A stretch of 64,000 bases of DNA from Pseudomonas sp. CROZ-RG-20F-R04-15 (GCF_022662375.1 NZ_JAKNQL010000003.1:186001-250000), one strand, 5' to 3'; numbered from the stretch's first letter, positions 8,300 through 17,065 are shown. The notes: a model not told the origin generated them from the letters alone. Translations and numbers: made by a program.

Positions 8300-8446
8300 T
8301 TAAAACTTGCGATCCGGATCTGACAGGTCCCGACCGTCATCATGCTTCCAGGTTTGCTCCCTGTGCTTCTCCCGCTCGATTTCCTCCTCAGTCGGCTCAT
8401 CAGTCTCTTGCTCATCCGTCTCTGGATGCTTTTGCTCAGTCGCCAT
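8300..8446 (-). CDS. 48-residue acidic hydrophilic microprotein
   Basis: Reading the minus strand gives a 48-residue open frame starting MATEQKHPETDEQETDEP and ending DLSDPDRKF, then TAA. A consensus AGGAGG ribosome site lies 6 nt before the ATG, and a terminator follows directly. The protein is very rich in Glu, Asp and Thr with a short basic cluster (EREKHREQTWKHDD), so it is likely disordered. Function unknown; the ribosome site is the main evidence that it is translated. Confidence 0.7.
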   Translation of the reverse strand: MATEQKHPETDEQETDEPTEEEIEREKHREQTWKHDDGRDLSDPDRKF

Positions 8447-8509
8447 GCGCACCTCCTTTTATCAGTAAACCTTCATCCCTAAAGCGTAGAACAGTTTCAA
8501 GCGGACCAC

Positions 8510-8824
8510 TTACAACCACCAGCGCAGCAGAAAGAAGAACGCCATGCTCAGCAACATGCTGAGCAAAGTGCTGCGCGTATATATCACCAGTGCGATCGCG
8601 ACCAGCGAACTAAGCAGATACGGGTTATCCCACTGCAGATTCAGCTGTTTGTCGGGCATGAAGACAATCGGCCCGCAAATGGCGGTGAGCATTCCGGGAA
8701 CCGCAAACCCGAGAAACTGCCGCGCGTTGCTACTTAAACGTACCGGTAAGCGAGGCTCGAGAAACACATAGCGGTTAAGAAAAACCAGAATACCCATGCC
8801 AAAAATAACGGCCCAAACCATCAT
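8510..8824 (-). CDS. azlD: AzlD family membrane protein (branched-chain amino acid export, small subunit)
   Basis: A 104-residue protein with about four hydrophobic segments and the AzlD-type pattern VWAVIFGMGILVFLNRYVFL, then RLSSNARQFLGFAVPGML. It overlaps the end of azlC by ATGA, so the two are translationally coupled. With AzlC it should form an inner-membrane exporter of branched-chain amino acids or their analogues. The longer upstream frame lies inside azlC and was discarded. Confidence 0.9.
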   Translation of the reverse strand: MMVWAVIFGMGILVFLNRYVFLEPRLPVRLSSNARQFLGFAVPGMLTAICGPIVFMPDKQLNLQWDNPYLLSSLVAIALVIYTRSTLLSMLLSMAFFFLLRWWL

Positions 8825-9519
8825 GTGCGCTCCCGATACAGCTTGTTGCAGACAAACCCGGCGGTCATTCCCGCCAGCCCGGACAACACCAGTGCCGAGC
8901 CCCATTGCCAATAGCTGAACAGCACGGAGCAGAACAACGAAACCGCCACACACACCACCGTCGGCACGTTACGCACCACCGGCGTGATCAAAGCGATAAA
9001 CGTGGCGGCAATCGAGAAGTCCAGTCCCAGATGCTCAAGCCCCGGAATGCTGCTGCCGAGGACAATGCCGGCCAGGGTGAACAGATTCCACGCGAGGTAA
9101 AACGTCAGGCCGACGCCCAACGCATACCAGCGATTGAACTGCTGACGGTCATGCTGACTGGTTAGCGCAAACAACTCATCGGTGAGCAAAAAGCCCAAAC
9201 CGATTCGCCAGCGCCCCGGCAGCGGTGAAATCACTGAGCGCATGCTCATGCCATACAGCAAGTGCTGCGACGTCAGCAGCAACGTGGTCAGCAGAATCGA
9301 GAAAATCCCCGCGCCGCCCTTGAGCATGCCGATCGCTACCAACTGCGCGGCACCGGCAAACACGATGCTCGACAGACCTTGACCTTGCAGCGGCGTGAGG
9401 TTGGCTTCGATCGCCATGGAACCGGCCAGCAGCCCCCACGGCGCGGTGGCCAGAGACAACGGCATGATCGCCACAGCGCCACGAAGGAACGCACTGCGTG
9501 GCATTACTGAGTCAGACAT
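8821..9519 (-). CDS. azlC: AzlC family branched-chain amino acid exporter, large subunit
   Basis: A 232-residue membrane protein with the AzlC/YgaZ signature near the N-terminus (PLSLATAPWGLLAGSMA) and the FAGAAQLVAIGML and LLTDELFAL segments. About five to six membrane helices are visible. Together with the coupled azlD it forms an export pair of the YgaZH type. It is transcribed away from the diguanylate cyclase gene across a 184-bp promoter region. Confidence 0.92.
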   Translation of the reverse strand: MSDSVMPRSAFLRGAVAIMPLSLATAPWGLLAGSMAIEANLTPLQGQGLSSIVFAGAAQLVAIGMLKGGAGIFSILLTTLLLTSQHLLYGMSMRSVISPLPGRWRIGLGFLLTDELFALTSQHDRQQFNRWYALGVGLTFYLAWNLFTLAGIVLGSSIPGLEHLGLDFSIAATFIALITPVVRNVPTVVCVAVSLFCSVLFSYWQWGSALVLSGLAGMTAGFVCNKLYRERT

Positions 9520-9703
9520 AAACGTTCTTCAACCAGGAAAACGGTCGGCGACTGTGCCAGCAAATTCGCTTTTCTGGCTTGAACAATCTTGCGCACTTGT
9601 GGGAAATCAGCCGAATGCAACCGTTCATCGGCAAGCCGCTTGCAACCGAGGATGGCCAACAACATGCTGGCGCTGCATTTTCCCCACGAGACCATGCCCT
9701 GCC

Positions 9704-10639
9704 ATGACCGCCATCGACAGCGACGTGTACAAGACTCTGCTGGAATCGACCCAAGCCATCCCGTGGCGAATCGACTGGAAAACCATGACCTTCAGCTACA
9801 TCGGCCCGCAGATCGAAACCCTGCTCGGCTGGCAGCAGGACAGTTGGGTCGGGGTCAACGACTGGGTCGAGCGCATGCACCCGGATGATCGCGATTATGT
9901 GGTGGAGTTTTGTGTGTCGCAGTCGCGTGCCGGGGTCGACCACGAAGCCGATTATCGCGCCCTCACCAGCACCGGCGACTACGTGTGGATCCGTGACGTC
10001 GTGCACGTGGTGCGCAAGGACGGCGAAGTCGAAGCGCTGGTCGGGTTCATGTTCGATATCAGCGAGCGCAAGAAAACCGAAGAACACCTGATCCGCCTGC
10101 AGAAACAACTGGAAGAGTATTCGTTTCAGGATGGTCTGACCGGCATTGCCAACCGGCGCATGTTCGACACCGTCCTCGAACGCGAATGGCTCAACGCCCA
10201 ACGCACGGGATTGCCGCTGTCGCTGCTGATCCTCGATATCGACTACTTCAAGCAGTACAACGACCATTACGGCCACATCAAAGGCGATGAATGCCTGCGC
10301 CAGGTGGCCAAGACCCTGGCGCTGGCGGCCAATCGTCCTCGGGATTTCATCGCTCGGATCGGCGGTGAAGAGTTTGTCTGGCTGCTGCCGGAAACCGATG
10401 CCGAATCGGCGCGTCTGGTCGCCCGAAAATGCCTGCACCTGATCCGCCAACAGCAGATCGCTCATGCTCAATCACCAGTGTCGTCGCTGGTGAGTCTGAG
10501 CCTCGGCGTGGGCACTACGCAGGCGAGCGCCGAAAGCGATCCACTGCATTTTGTCGAGCGCGTCGACAAACTGCTCTACCAGGCCAAACACAACGGTCGG
10601 ATGCGCGCGGAATTCGCTGATTTTCGTACTGACGATTAA
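9704..10639 (+). CDS. PAS domain diguanylate cyclase
   Basis: A 311-residue cytoplasmic protein. Residues 8-125 form a PAS/PAC sensor domain (RIDWKTMTFSYIGPQIETLLGW to FDISERKKTEEHL as separate motifs), followed by a short coiled linker and a GGDEF domain (140-305). The active site is GGEEF at 220-224, with Mg ligand region DID at 178-180. RPRD at 211-214, exactly five residues before it, is an intact inhibitory I-site. It should make c-di-GMP under product feedback. Start ATG 9704 removes a long non-coding-like extension. Confidence 0.93.
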   Translation: MTAIDSDVYKTLLESTQAIPWRIDWKTMTFSYIGPQIETLLGWQQDSWVGVNDWVERMHPDDRDYVVEFCVSQSRAGVDHEADYRALTSTGDYVWIRDVVHVVRKDGEVEALVGFMFDISERKKTEEHLIRLQKQLEEYSFQDGLTGIANRRMFDTVLEREWLNAQRTGLPLSLLILDIDYFKQYNDHYGHIKGDECLRQVAKTLALAANRPRDFIARIGGEEFVWLLPETDAESARLVARKCLHLIRQQQIAHAQSPVSSLVSLSLGVGTTQASAESDPLHFVERVDKLLYQAKHNGRMRAEFADFRTDD

Positions 10640-10691
10640 TCCCCTGACCGGCGTAACATAGCGCCATTCACAATCGCGTCAGGGAGACGAC

Positions 10692-11066
10692 ATGCTGTAC
10701 CGAATCGCAGCCGACGGGCTGGTGCTGTTCCATTTGTCATTTATTCTGTTCGTGCTGTTTGGCGGGCTGCTGGTGCTCAAATGGCCACGTTTGATGTGGT
10801 TGCATTTACCCGCCGCCACCTGGGGCGTGATGGTCGAGGTACTGCACCTGACCTGTCCGCTGACTTACTGGGAAAATCTCATGCGCCATGCGGCCGGGCA
10901 GACTGAATACGCCGGCGGCTTCATCGAGCATTACATCTGGCCGGTCATCTACCCGGCCGGGCTCACCCCGCAGATTCAACTGGCGCTCGGCAGCGTAGTG
11001 CTGGCGGTCAACCTGCTGGTGTATGGTCGCTTGATCCGTTCGTGGAGGCTGCGTCGAGCGCTGTAA
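10692..11066 (+). CDS. DUF2784 family membrane protein
   Basis: A 124-residue protein with three to four hydrophobic helices. The family pattern is visible: an N-terminal LYRIAADGLVLFHLSFILFV helix, HLPAATWGVMVEVLHLTCPLT in the middle, and GGFIEHYIWPVIYP before the last helix. GGGAG precedes the ATG. It lies next to, and converges with, a DUF3087 gene with no spacer. No function is known for the family. Confidence 0.88.
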   Translation: MLYRIAADGLVLFHLSFILFVLFGGLLVLKWPRLMWLHLPAATWGVMVEVLHLTCPLTYWENLMRHAAGQTEYAGGFIEHYIWPVIYPAGLTPQIQLALGSVVLAVNLLVYGRLIRSWRLRRAL

Positions 11067-11594
11067 TCAGCGCCGCGTCTGCTTCAAGGTTTCCAGCCAG
11101 ACCGGATCCAGACGCGTCTGCTCAATGTCGAGCCCCAGCGCCTGCATCCGCTCCTTGTGCGCTTCGACTTCGCGCCACAGTTGCCCGTGATCGCTGGAGT
11201 TGCCGTCCAGTTCGTGCATTTGTGTCAGCCCGAGATGGTAGAAGCGCAGCACCTTCATCGCCGTCGGATCATTCTGCTCCACCGCCGCCGTCACCTGATG
11301 CATCACATTGGTGATACTCATCAGGCTGCGCTTGAGCCGCCAGCTGTATACCGCTGGCGCCATCCAGCTCTGATTCCAGAAACGCCCGCGCAACAGCGCA
11401 GCCGTCAGCAGAAACGCCACAAACACCCCGCCGACATTGAAGCGCAGGTTATCGCCGCCAGGTTCGCCGAACAGCGCCACCGCCACGCTGGAAAACAACA
11501 TTGCCAGCACCAGGAACAGCACGGCGATGATGATCGTGCTGCGTCGGGTCTGCTGGCGAAAGGTAGCGGCATCCATCGGCTGAATCTCGAACAT
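11067..11594 (-). CDS. DUF3087 family membrane protein
   Basis: A 175-residue protein starting MFEIQPMDAATFRQQTRRS, with two membrane helices at about 20-45 and 52-70 and a cytoplasmic helical tail containing HELDGNSSDHGQLWREVEAHKERM. The stop abuts the convergent DUF2784 gene. GTG one codon upstream (11597) sits at a slightly better distance from AGGA and is an alternative start. Role unknown. Confidence 0.8.
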   Translation of the reverse strand: MFEIQPMDAATFRQQTRRSTIIIAVLFLVLAMLFSSVAVALFGEPGGDNLRFNVGGVFVAFLLTAALLRGRFWNQSWMAPAVYSWRLKRSLMSITNVMHQVTAAVEQNDPTAMKVLRFYHLGLTQMHELDGNSSDHGQLWREVEAHKERMQALGLDIEQTRLDPVWLETLKQTRR

Positions 11595-11602
11595 CACAAA
11601 TG

Positions 11603-11817
11603 ACTTCCTTGGGCGACAAAAGGGCTAACTGAAAAAACCGGCCGGCGCATTATCGCCTCTGCGACGGATTTAGCTATGCTGGGGCTCCTCTTCATCTTTT
11701 CAGCGTCCAAAGGGGACATGGCGGTATAGCGCAGATCGTGCCATCTTCATTCATGGATACACACTATTCGGATGCCATCGCCTAGTCTTGAGATGACATC
11801 GTTTTAAGGATCATTGC
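11603..11817. promoter_or_regulatory. divergent promoter region (DUF3087 gene / ppnN)
   Basis: A 215-bp spacer between divergently transcribed genes. It contains TTTAGCTATGCTGGGG and CATTCATGGATACACAC segments but no dyad strong enough to name a regulator. Confidence 0.35.
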
Positions 11818-13191
11818 ATGACCCAACGACACGTAATCAACGCCTCGGTCAGCCCGAAAGGCAGCCTGGAAACCCTTTCTCAACGTGAAGTCCAGCAACT
11901 GAGCGAAGCCGGATCCGGCAGTACCTACACCCTCTTCCGCCAGTGCGCCCTGGCTATCCTCAATACCGGCGCCCATGTCGACAATGCCAAGACCATCCTC
12001 GAAGCCTACAAGGACTTCGAAATCCGCATTCACCAACAGGACCGCGGCGTACGCCTGGAGCTGCTGAACGCTCCGGCCGACGCTTTTGTTGACGGCGAAA
12101 TGATCGCCAGCACCCGCGAAATGCTCTTCAGCGCCTTGCGCGACATCGTCTACACCGAAAACGAACTCGACAGCCAGCGCATCGACCTCAGCACCTCGCA
12201 AGGCATCAGCGACTACGTTTTCCACCTGCTGCGCAATGCGCGCACTTTGCGTCCGGGCGTCGAGCCGAAAATCGTCGTGTGCTGGGGCGGTCACTCGATC
12301 AACACCGAAGAATACAAATACACCAAGAAAGTCGGCCACGAACTGGGCCTGCGCAGCCTCGACATCTGCACCGGTTGCGGCCCCGGCGTGATGAAAGGCC
12401 CGATGAAAGGCGCGACCATCGCCCACGCCAAACAGCGTATTCACGGCGGTCGTTATCTGGGTCTGACCGAGCCGGGCATCATCGCCGCCGAAGCGCCGAA
12501 CCCGATCGTCAACGAGCTGGTGATCCTGCCTGACATCGAAAAACGTCTGGAGGCGTTCGTACGGGTTGGCCACGGCATCATCATCTTCCCGGGCGGCGCC
12601 GGTACCGCCGAAGAGTTCCTTTATCTGCTCGGCATCCTCATGCACCCGGACAACGCAGGGCTGCCATTCCCGGTGATCCTCACCGGGCCGAAGCACGCCG
12701 CGCCGTATCTGGAACAACTCGACGCTTTCGTCATCGCCACCCTCGGTGAAGCGGCCAAGCAGCATTACGAAATCATCATCGACGACCCGGCCGAAGTGGC
12801 ACGGCAGATGACTCAGGGGCTGAAAGCGGTGAAGCAGTTCCGTCGCGAGCGCAACGATGCGTTCCACTTCAACTGGCTGCTGAAAATCGACGAAGGCTTC
12901 CAGCGCCCGTTCGATCCGACCCACGAAAACATGGCCAACCTGAAACTGCACCGCGACCAGCCACCGCACGAACTGGCGGCGAACCTGCGTCGGGCGTTCT
13001 CCGGCATCGTCGCCGGTAACGTCAAGGACAAGGGCATTCGCCTGATCGAAGAACACGGGCCGTACCAGATCCGTGGTGATGCGGCGATCATGCAACCGCT
13101 CGATGCGCTGCTCAAAGCCTTCGTCGCCCAGCACCGGATGAAGTTGCCGGGTGGCGCGGCGTATGTGCCGTGCTATCGCGTGGTCGCGTAA
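11818..13191 (+). CDS. ppnN: pyrimidine/purine nucleotide 5'-monophosphate nucleosidase PpnN
   Basis: A 457-residue protein of the LOG family, of the long YgdH/PpnN type. The phosphoribosyl-binding signature PGGAGTAEE is at 258-266, preceded by CTGCGPGVMKGPMKGA (184-199). The N-terminal (1-140) and C-terminal (360-457) extensions match the domains that bind (p)ppGpp and control the enzyme in E. coli. It hydrolyses nucleoside monophosphates to a base and ribose-5-phosphate, tuning nucleotide pools in the stringent response. Full length, no anomalies. Confidence 0.95.
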   Translation: MTQRHVINASVSPKGSLETLSQREVQQLSEAGSGSTYTLFRQCALAILNTGAHVDNAKTILEAYKDFEIRIHQQDRGVRLELLNAPADAFVDGEMIASTREMLFSALRDIVYTENELDSQRIDLSTSQGISDYVFHLLRNARTLRPGVEPKIVVCWGGHSINTEEYKYTKKVGHELGLRSLDICTGCGPGVMKGPMKGATIAHAKQRIHGGRYLGLTEPGIIAAEAPNPIVNELVILPDIEKRLEAFVRVGHGIIIFPGGAGTAEEFLYLLGILMHPDNAGLPFPVILTGPKHAAPYLEQLDAFVIATLGEAAKQHYEIIIDDPAEVARQMTQGLKAVKQFRRERNDAFHFNWLLKIDEGFQRPFDPTHENMANLKLHRDQPPHELAANLRRAFSGIVAGNVKDKGIRLIEEHGPYQIRGDAAIMQPLDALLKAFVAQHRMKLPGGAAYVPCYRVVA

Positions 13192-13204
13192 TCCACAAGC
13201 ATGA

Positions 13205-13230
13205 AGATCCGAAGATTTTGCTTCGGGTCT
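13205..13230 (+). terminator. probable terminator after ppnN
   Basis: AGATCCGAAG (13205-13214) pairs with CTTCGGGTCT (13221-13230) with one wobble around a 6-nt loop. The T-run after it is weak. It lies between convergent ppnN and the terpene synthase gene. Confidence 0.55.
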
Positions 13231-13249
13231 TCGTGGCGGTTCGACCGAC

Positions 13250-14221
13250 TCAATTTGGCTTGAAACGTATTTCCCGATAGCGCGGTACCGACCGATGCCA
13301 GCCGACGTTGCCGAGCCATTGCACTCTGAACGCCTCGGCACATCGCAATGCTTGCTCACGTACGTCGGTTTCACACCTCATTCGATCAAGCTCGTCGGGT
13401 AGTCGCGCCTGCAGGTCGAGAAACTGTCGCATCCACACCTCAATTCTCTGATTCACTTCAGCCGCTGCCTGATCCGGACTCAGTCCATGATGATGTCGAA
13501 GGTGAGTCAGGAGGTTGTAAACGTCCTCATCAGGATTAGCCAAGATGCAGAACGACAGCACATCGTTGACCGCTTTCATCAGATTCAGTGATAGCCTGCG
13601 CAATTCCTGCCATAGCGAACAGTAATAAACCGTTGCGGGAAGATTTATCCGACAGGCAAAGTACGTAAACTCAAAGCACACCTGAAAACCTCCGGCATTG
13701 CGCCACACACTTTCATAATCGGCCAGTCCAGGCTGGGTTCCGCCGATGCGATGCGTCGAGGCATTCACGCAGCAATACAAATAGCTGCTGTATTGATCCA
13801 GTGTCCGTCGTACCCACTGATCAGGCATTGACGCCCCCGCCCGACGAATAATGTCCCTCAATCCCCCGGGCAGTCCTCCGCACTGACCTCCGTCATGCTC
13901 GGTCGCAACTTCGTGCACTTGTCGCAACGCCCTCTCCAGCGCATCAGGAGAGCAACTCAGATCCTCATCGGCCAAGTCATCCTGACAACTGAACCACCCG
14001 GTCAGATCAGAAAGTACATTCAGCGTTTGCGCGTTCGCATGGGGCCACATGAAGGCAGCGTATTTGCCTGGTAGATAAATATCCAACTGGTGTATCGCCT
14101 TGACGGAATCTGTCAGCCCCAGACTTTCAAGCCAAGCACGCGTTTGTTGTTCGGCCTGGTCAGCCATAGGACTCGGTGCAACATCAATCAGTTGCAAGAT
14201 CGGTGGCAGTGAGTAACTCAT
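13250..14221 (-). CDS. class I terpene synthase (terpene cyclase)
   Basis: A 323-residue protein with the bacterial class I terpene cyclase layout. D81-D82-L-A-D85 is the DDxxD metal motif, R174 lies 45 residues before N219 as expected for the pyrophosphate-sensing arginine, N219-D220-x-x-S223 begins the second metal motif, and RY is at 314-315 near the C-terminus. The Glu that normally completes the NSE triad (four residues after the Ser) is Leu227 here. It should cyclise a prenyl diphosphate, but the product cannot be predicted. It diverges from a prenyl diphosphate synthase-like gene. GGAG lies 7 nt before the ATG. Confidence 0.88.
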   Translation of the reverse strand: MSYSLPPILQLIDVAPSPMADQAEQQTRAWLESLGLTDSVKAIHQLDIYLPGKYAAFMWPHANAQTLNVLSDLTGWFSCQDDLADEDLSCSPDALERALRQVHEVATEHDGGQCGGLPGGLRDIIRRAGASMPDQWVRRTLDQYSSYLYCCVNASTHRIGGTQPGLADYESVWRNAGGFQVCFEFTYFACRINLPATVYYCSLWQELRRLSLNLMKAVNDVLSFCILANPDEDVYNLLTHLRHHHGLSPDQAAAEVNQRIEVWMRQFLDLQARLPDELDRMRCETDVREQALRCAEAFRVQWLGNVGWHRSVPRYREIRFKPN

Positions 14222-14392
14222 GGGGCAACTCCGTGATTATCAGGTGAAATATCACGCAGCGCGCTGAAAAAGAGCGGGATAAACATATCGTCATCCTCGA
14301 TGAACGACCATCGTCACATACGCTGAAACCGTAGATACCTTGCAGTTGAACAATCATTTGTAGCTATACGGTGTACTCCGCGAGAGCCAAGA

Positions 14393-14410
14393 CGAACACC
14401 AAGGTGTTCG
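14393..14410. promoter_or_regulatory. perfect dyad, candidate operator
   Basis: CGAACACC and GGTGTTCG are separated by AA, giving a near-gapless 18-bp dyad typical of a dimeric regulator site. It lies 172 bp upstream of the terpene synthase start. Confidence 0.45.
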
Positions 14411-14442
14411 CCTGCGCAGAGAGGCGAACTTACACAGTTGCT

Positions 14443-14452
14443 CTAACGTTAG
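14443..14452. promoter_or_regulatory. perfect palindrome CTAACGTTAG
   Basis: A 10-bp self-complementary site between the terpene genes, about 33 bp from the dyad at 14393-14410. Possibly part of the same regulatory region. Confidence 0.3.
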
Positions 14453-14669
14453 TTCATCAAAACAAGGCTTCAACTCTCCCCGCTACCGCCCATCGACTAT
14501 CACGGTCAACCTGATATAGAACGCAATCGCGAAAACTCTATAATTAATAAGTCCTAAAAAAAAACAAACACCCAATAATTTTTACGCTATTTTTTAGAGA
14601 CGCTGACTGCGACACCCTTGCAAACATTTATTCAAACGCCGCTCTGATTGGCACCGGGAGTAATCTGCC

Positions 14670-15611
14670 ATGTTCCCTTCAAACCCTCAGCAATATGCGG
14701 CTGCCAAAAAAAGCTGGTTTGTTGCATTCGAGTATCAGGAGCAACATGCGGGCATGAAAGTCCGAACAGACCTGACACAGGCGTTGGCGAGTGTGTACCG
14801 ACTTTCTACCGATAAAACCCGAATTATCTGCGACTGTGTCGAGCGTTTTAACACTGCCTCTCTGATACACGATGACATCATCGACCAAGACCGGGTTCGT
14901 CGCGGAGCCGACTCGGTGTGGGTCAGATATGGCGTGGCCACAGCGCTGATTTCGGGCATGTATGGTTACATTCAAGGGTTGAAATCGCTCAGTGAATCAG
15001 GAGCTATGACATTAGTTCAAGCAGGCCTCGATAGCCTGGAGGAGTTGCACATCGGCCAGCATCTCGACACCCTCTTCAGCGAGGGAACGGACTTGCCTAC
15101 CATGGAGCAGTACCGCTATGTTGCTCAAGCGAATACCGGATGTTTTTTCATATTCATTCTGAAAGCCTGCCAACAACTTAAGCCCCTGCCAGAGCAATGT
15201 TACAACTTTCTGAAATCAATGCTTCTTGAGCTTTCCGTCTACTATCGCTTTATTAACGACTATTGCGACATCAATCACATTCCGCATTATGCGAAAAAAG
15301 GATTTGCGCCCGATCTTGAAGGAGGCCCCAAATCGTTCCTGATGATTATTGCAAATCAGCCACTGCACAAGCGCAATAGAAGCGAAATGCAGAAACGACA
15401 GATAATAATTAATTGGGGAAACGCTGAGGTATTCTCCAAAGCATTAACAATCATGGAAGACAGCTATGCAAACCTGCTAGGCTTTTTCCAACTCGCACAG
15501 CAACAGTTCAATGAGCTGGACTTCAGTCAACTTGAGAGTTTTCTCCATCACGTGCACTTCGAACAAAACCCGCAGGATAATTTCTATGCATCACTTCAGT
15601 TGAATATTTGA
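14670..15611 (+). CDS. isoprenyl diphosphate synthase-like protein
   Basis: A 313-residue protein of the trans-prenyl diphosphate synthase fold. The first Asp-rich motif HDDIID (D68, D69, D72) is followed by RVRRG (75-79). The second motif is NDYCD at 196-200, with Asn replacing the first Asp, then PDLEGGPKSF (214-223) in place of the usual DLxxGK. The GGKR motif near the N-terminus is replaced by AGMKVR. It probably makes FPP, GGPP or similar for the divergent terpene synthase. The altered motifs leave open a derived, terpene synthase-like activity. Its codon use is AT-richer than its neighbours, suggesting transfer. Confidence 0.82.
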   Translation: MFPSNPQQYAAAKKSWFVAFEYQEQHAGMKVRTDLTQALASVYRLSTDKTRIICDCVERFNTASLIHDDIIDQDRVRRGADSVWVRYGVATALISGMYGYIQGLKSLSESGAMTLVQAGLDSLEELHIGQHLDTLFSEGTDLPTMEQYRYVAQANTGCFFIFILKACQQLKPLPEQCYNFLKSMLLELSVYYRFINDYCDINHIPHYAKKGFAPDLEGGPKSFLMIIANQPLHKRNRSEMQKRQIIINWGNAEVFSKALTIMEDSYANLLGFFQLAQQQFNELDFSQLESFLHHVHFEQNPQDNFYASLQLNI

Positions 15612-15664
15612 AAAAACGTTTCTTCGAAAAACCCATGTCGCCGTGCACTGCAAGCAGAACTGCC

Positions 15665-17065
15665 TCAACCACGGCCCGACAGGCGCGCCGCCAATGCCTT
15701 GGCCTGCAACGCCACATCCGTCACCGCCGTACTCTCCCACCACATCCCGCGCAACGGTGGTCCCATGGCAAACAATCGGCTAGCCGCACGCCCCTCGGCA
15801 TCCAGTACCGCGCCATCCACTGCCGCCGCGATTCCCAATGCCAACGGCCCCGACTGCACCAGACCACGCACCAGCAACTGCTGCGGCAACGGTCGTGCCA
15901 CGCGGCGCCAGTCGTATTCGATGCCACTGGAGTTGATCAGCGCGGCGCCCTGCACTACGCACGTTTCAGACTCACCACGCCTTCTTATACGAATGCCCAC
16001 ACTGCCATCCTCTCTTGGCTCAAGTCCTTTGAACGACGCCGCGTGAATCCGCAATCGCCCTTCTTTGTGCAATCGCTCAACCAGTTTCGCGCTCAACGGC
16101 GGCGAACGGTGGTGATGACTCTCCCACCACGGCCGAACATGCCGTACGAATTGTCGACGCTGCACGTCAGTCGCCTGACTCCACAGCCGGGCTATGTGCA
16201 CCCGCACCGTGTCCAGCGGCGCCTGCCAATCGATACCTTGTGCGATGGCTGCCCGGCATTGCCGACGCAATTCACGCAACAACTGTCGTGGCGTACGCAG
16301 GCTGTGATCGCTGCCAAGAAAGTCGATCCAGACTGGCGGTTGTCGGCGCACGTGGGGCAGCAAGCCATGTCGGGAAAAGACTTCGATCGGCCCGCGATGC
16401 CCGGCCTGTTCCAGCGAAACCACGGCATCGACCATGGTCAGGCCGGAGCCGATGATCATCACGGTGGATTGCGGATCGAGTTGGCGCATGGCCGCGACAT
16501 CCCAGGGATCGAGGGCGGCGGCGTTGAGGCCACTGGAAGCTTTCTGCGGAGTTCGTGCGGCAGGGAACATGCCGGTCGCCAGCACTGCGCAGAATCCAGA
16601 CAATGACTGACCATTGCTCAGCGTGAGCTGCACCGAATCGGCATCGACCTGCAGATCGACGACTTCCGCTCGAATGTGTTCAACGCTCGAACCATAACGC
16701 GCCCCGACCCGCCGCGCTTCAACCAGACGCTGCTGCACATAGACACCAAACAAACCACGCGGCGGGAACAGTTCGCTGACCGGTACGTTCTGCTCCGCAG
16801 ACTCCGGCCAGCCTCCGCCGGCAATGTGCTCGGTCAGCCATTGCGTCAGATCATCAGGATTATCCGGATCGACGCTCATGCGCGCCGCATTGCCGTTGAG
16901 TGTGTGGCCCAACTCGACTGCACTGTAGGCCTCGCCGCGTCCCAATTCATTACGCGGCTCAATGATCAGGACCTTGCGCCGGACGGGTAGACGCAACAAC
17001 TGCACCGCCAGCATCGTGCCGCTGAGGCCGCCGCCGATAATCAGGATGTCTGCGCTCTGACTCAT
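15665..17065 (-). CDS. FAD/NAD(P)-binding oxidoreductase
   Basis: A 466-residue protein starting MSQSADILIIGGGLSG, an N-terminal Rossmann FAD-binding motif (IIGGGLSG, 9-16). A second dinucleotide motif, MIIGSGLTMVDAV, appears near residue 205, and an ATG-type motif (AVLATGMFP) lies between them. It belongs to the YdhS-like FAD-NAD(P)-binding family, whose substrates are mostly unknown. The start codon follows the stop of the XRE-cupin regulator gene without a gap (TGAATG), so the two form an operon. It converges on the prenyl synthase gene but looks like ordinary chromosome by composition. Confidence 0.87.
   Translation of the reverse strand: MSQSADILIIGGGLSGTMLAVQLLRLPVRRKVLIIEPRNELGRGEAYSAVELGHTLNGNAARMSVDPDNPDDLTQWLTEHIAGGGWPESAEQNVPVSELFPPRGLFGVYVQQRLVEARRVGARYGSSVEHIRAEVVDLQVDADSVQLTLSNGQSLSGFCAVLATGMFPAARTPQKASSGLNAAALDPWDVAAMRQLDPQSTVMIIGSGLTMVDAVVSLEQAGHRGPIEVFSRHGLLPHVRRQPPVWIDFLGSDHSLRTPRQLLRELRRQCRAAIAQGIDWQAPLDTVRVHIARLWSQATDVQRRQFVRHVRPWWESHHHRSPPLSAKLVERLHKEGRLRIHAASFKGLEPREDGSVGIRIRRRGESETCVVQGAALINSSGIEYDWRRVARPLPQQLLVRGLVQSGPLALGIAAAVDGAVLDAEGRAASRLFAMGPPLRGMWWESTAVTDVALQAKALAARLSGRG

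Larger units (their letters stand above)
14222..14669. promoter_or_regulatory. AT-rich divergent regulatory region of the terpene pair
   Basis: A 448-bp gene-free spacer, clearly AT-richer than the surrounding DNA (A- and T-runs at 14540-14600). It holds two dyads listed separately and must contain the promoters of both divergent genes. Confidence 0.6.

Noticed and set aside
14635..14655. Sigma-54-like TGGCAC upstream of the prenyl synthase gene
   Set aside because: No GC dinucleotide occurs at the required 10-bp distance.
15665..17065. FAD oxidoreductase as a tailoring enzyme of the terpene pair
   Set aside because: It converges on the prenyl synthase gene, has ordinary high-GC composition and is in an operon with an XRE-cupin regulator, so membership is unsupported.
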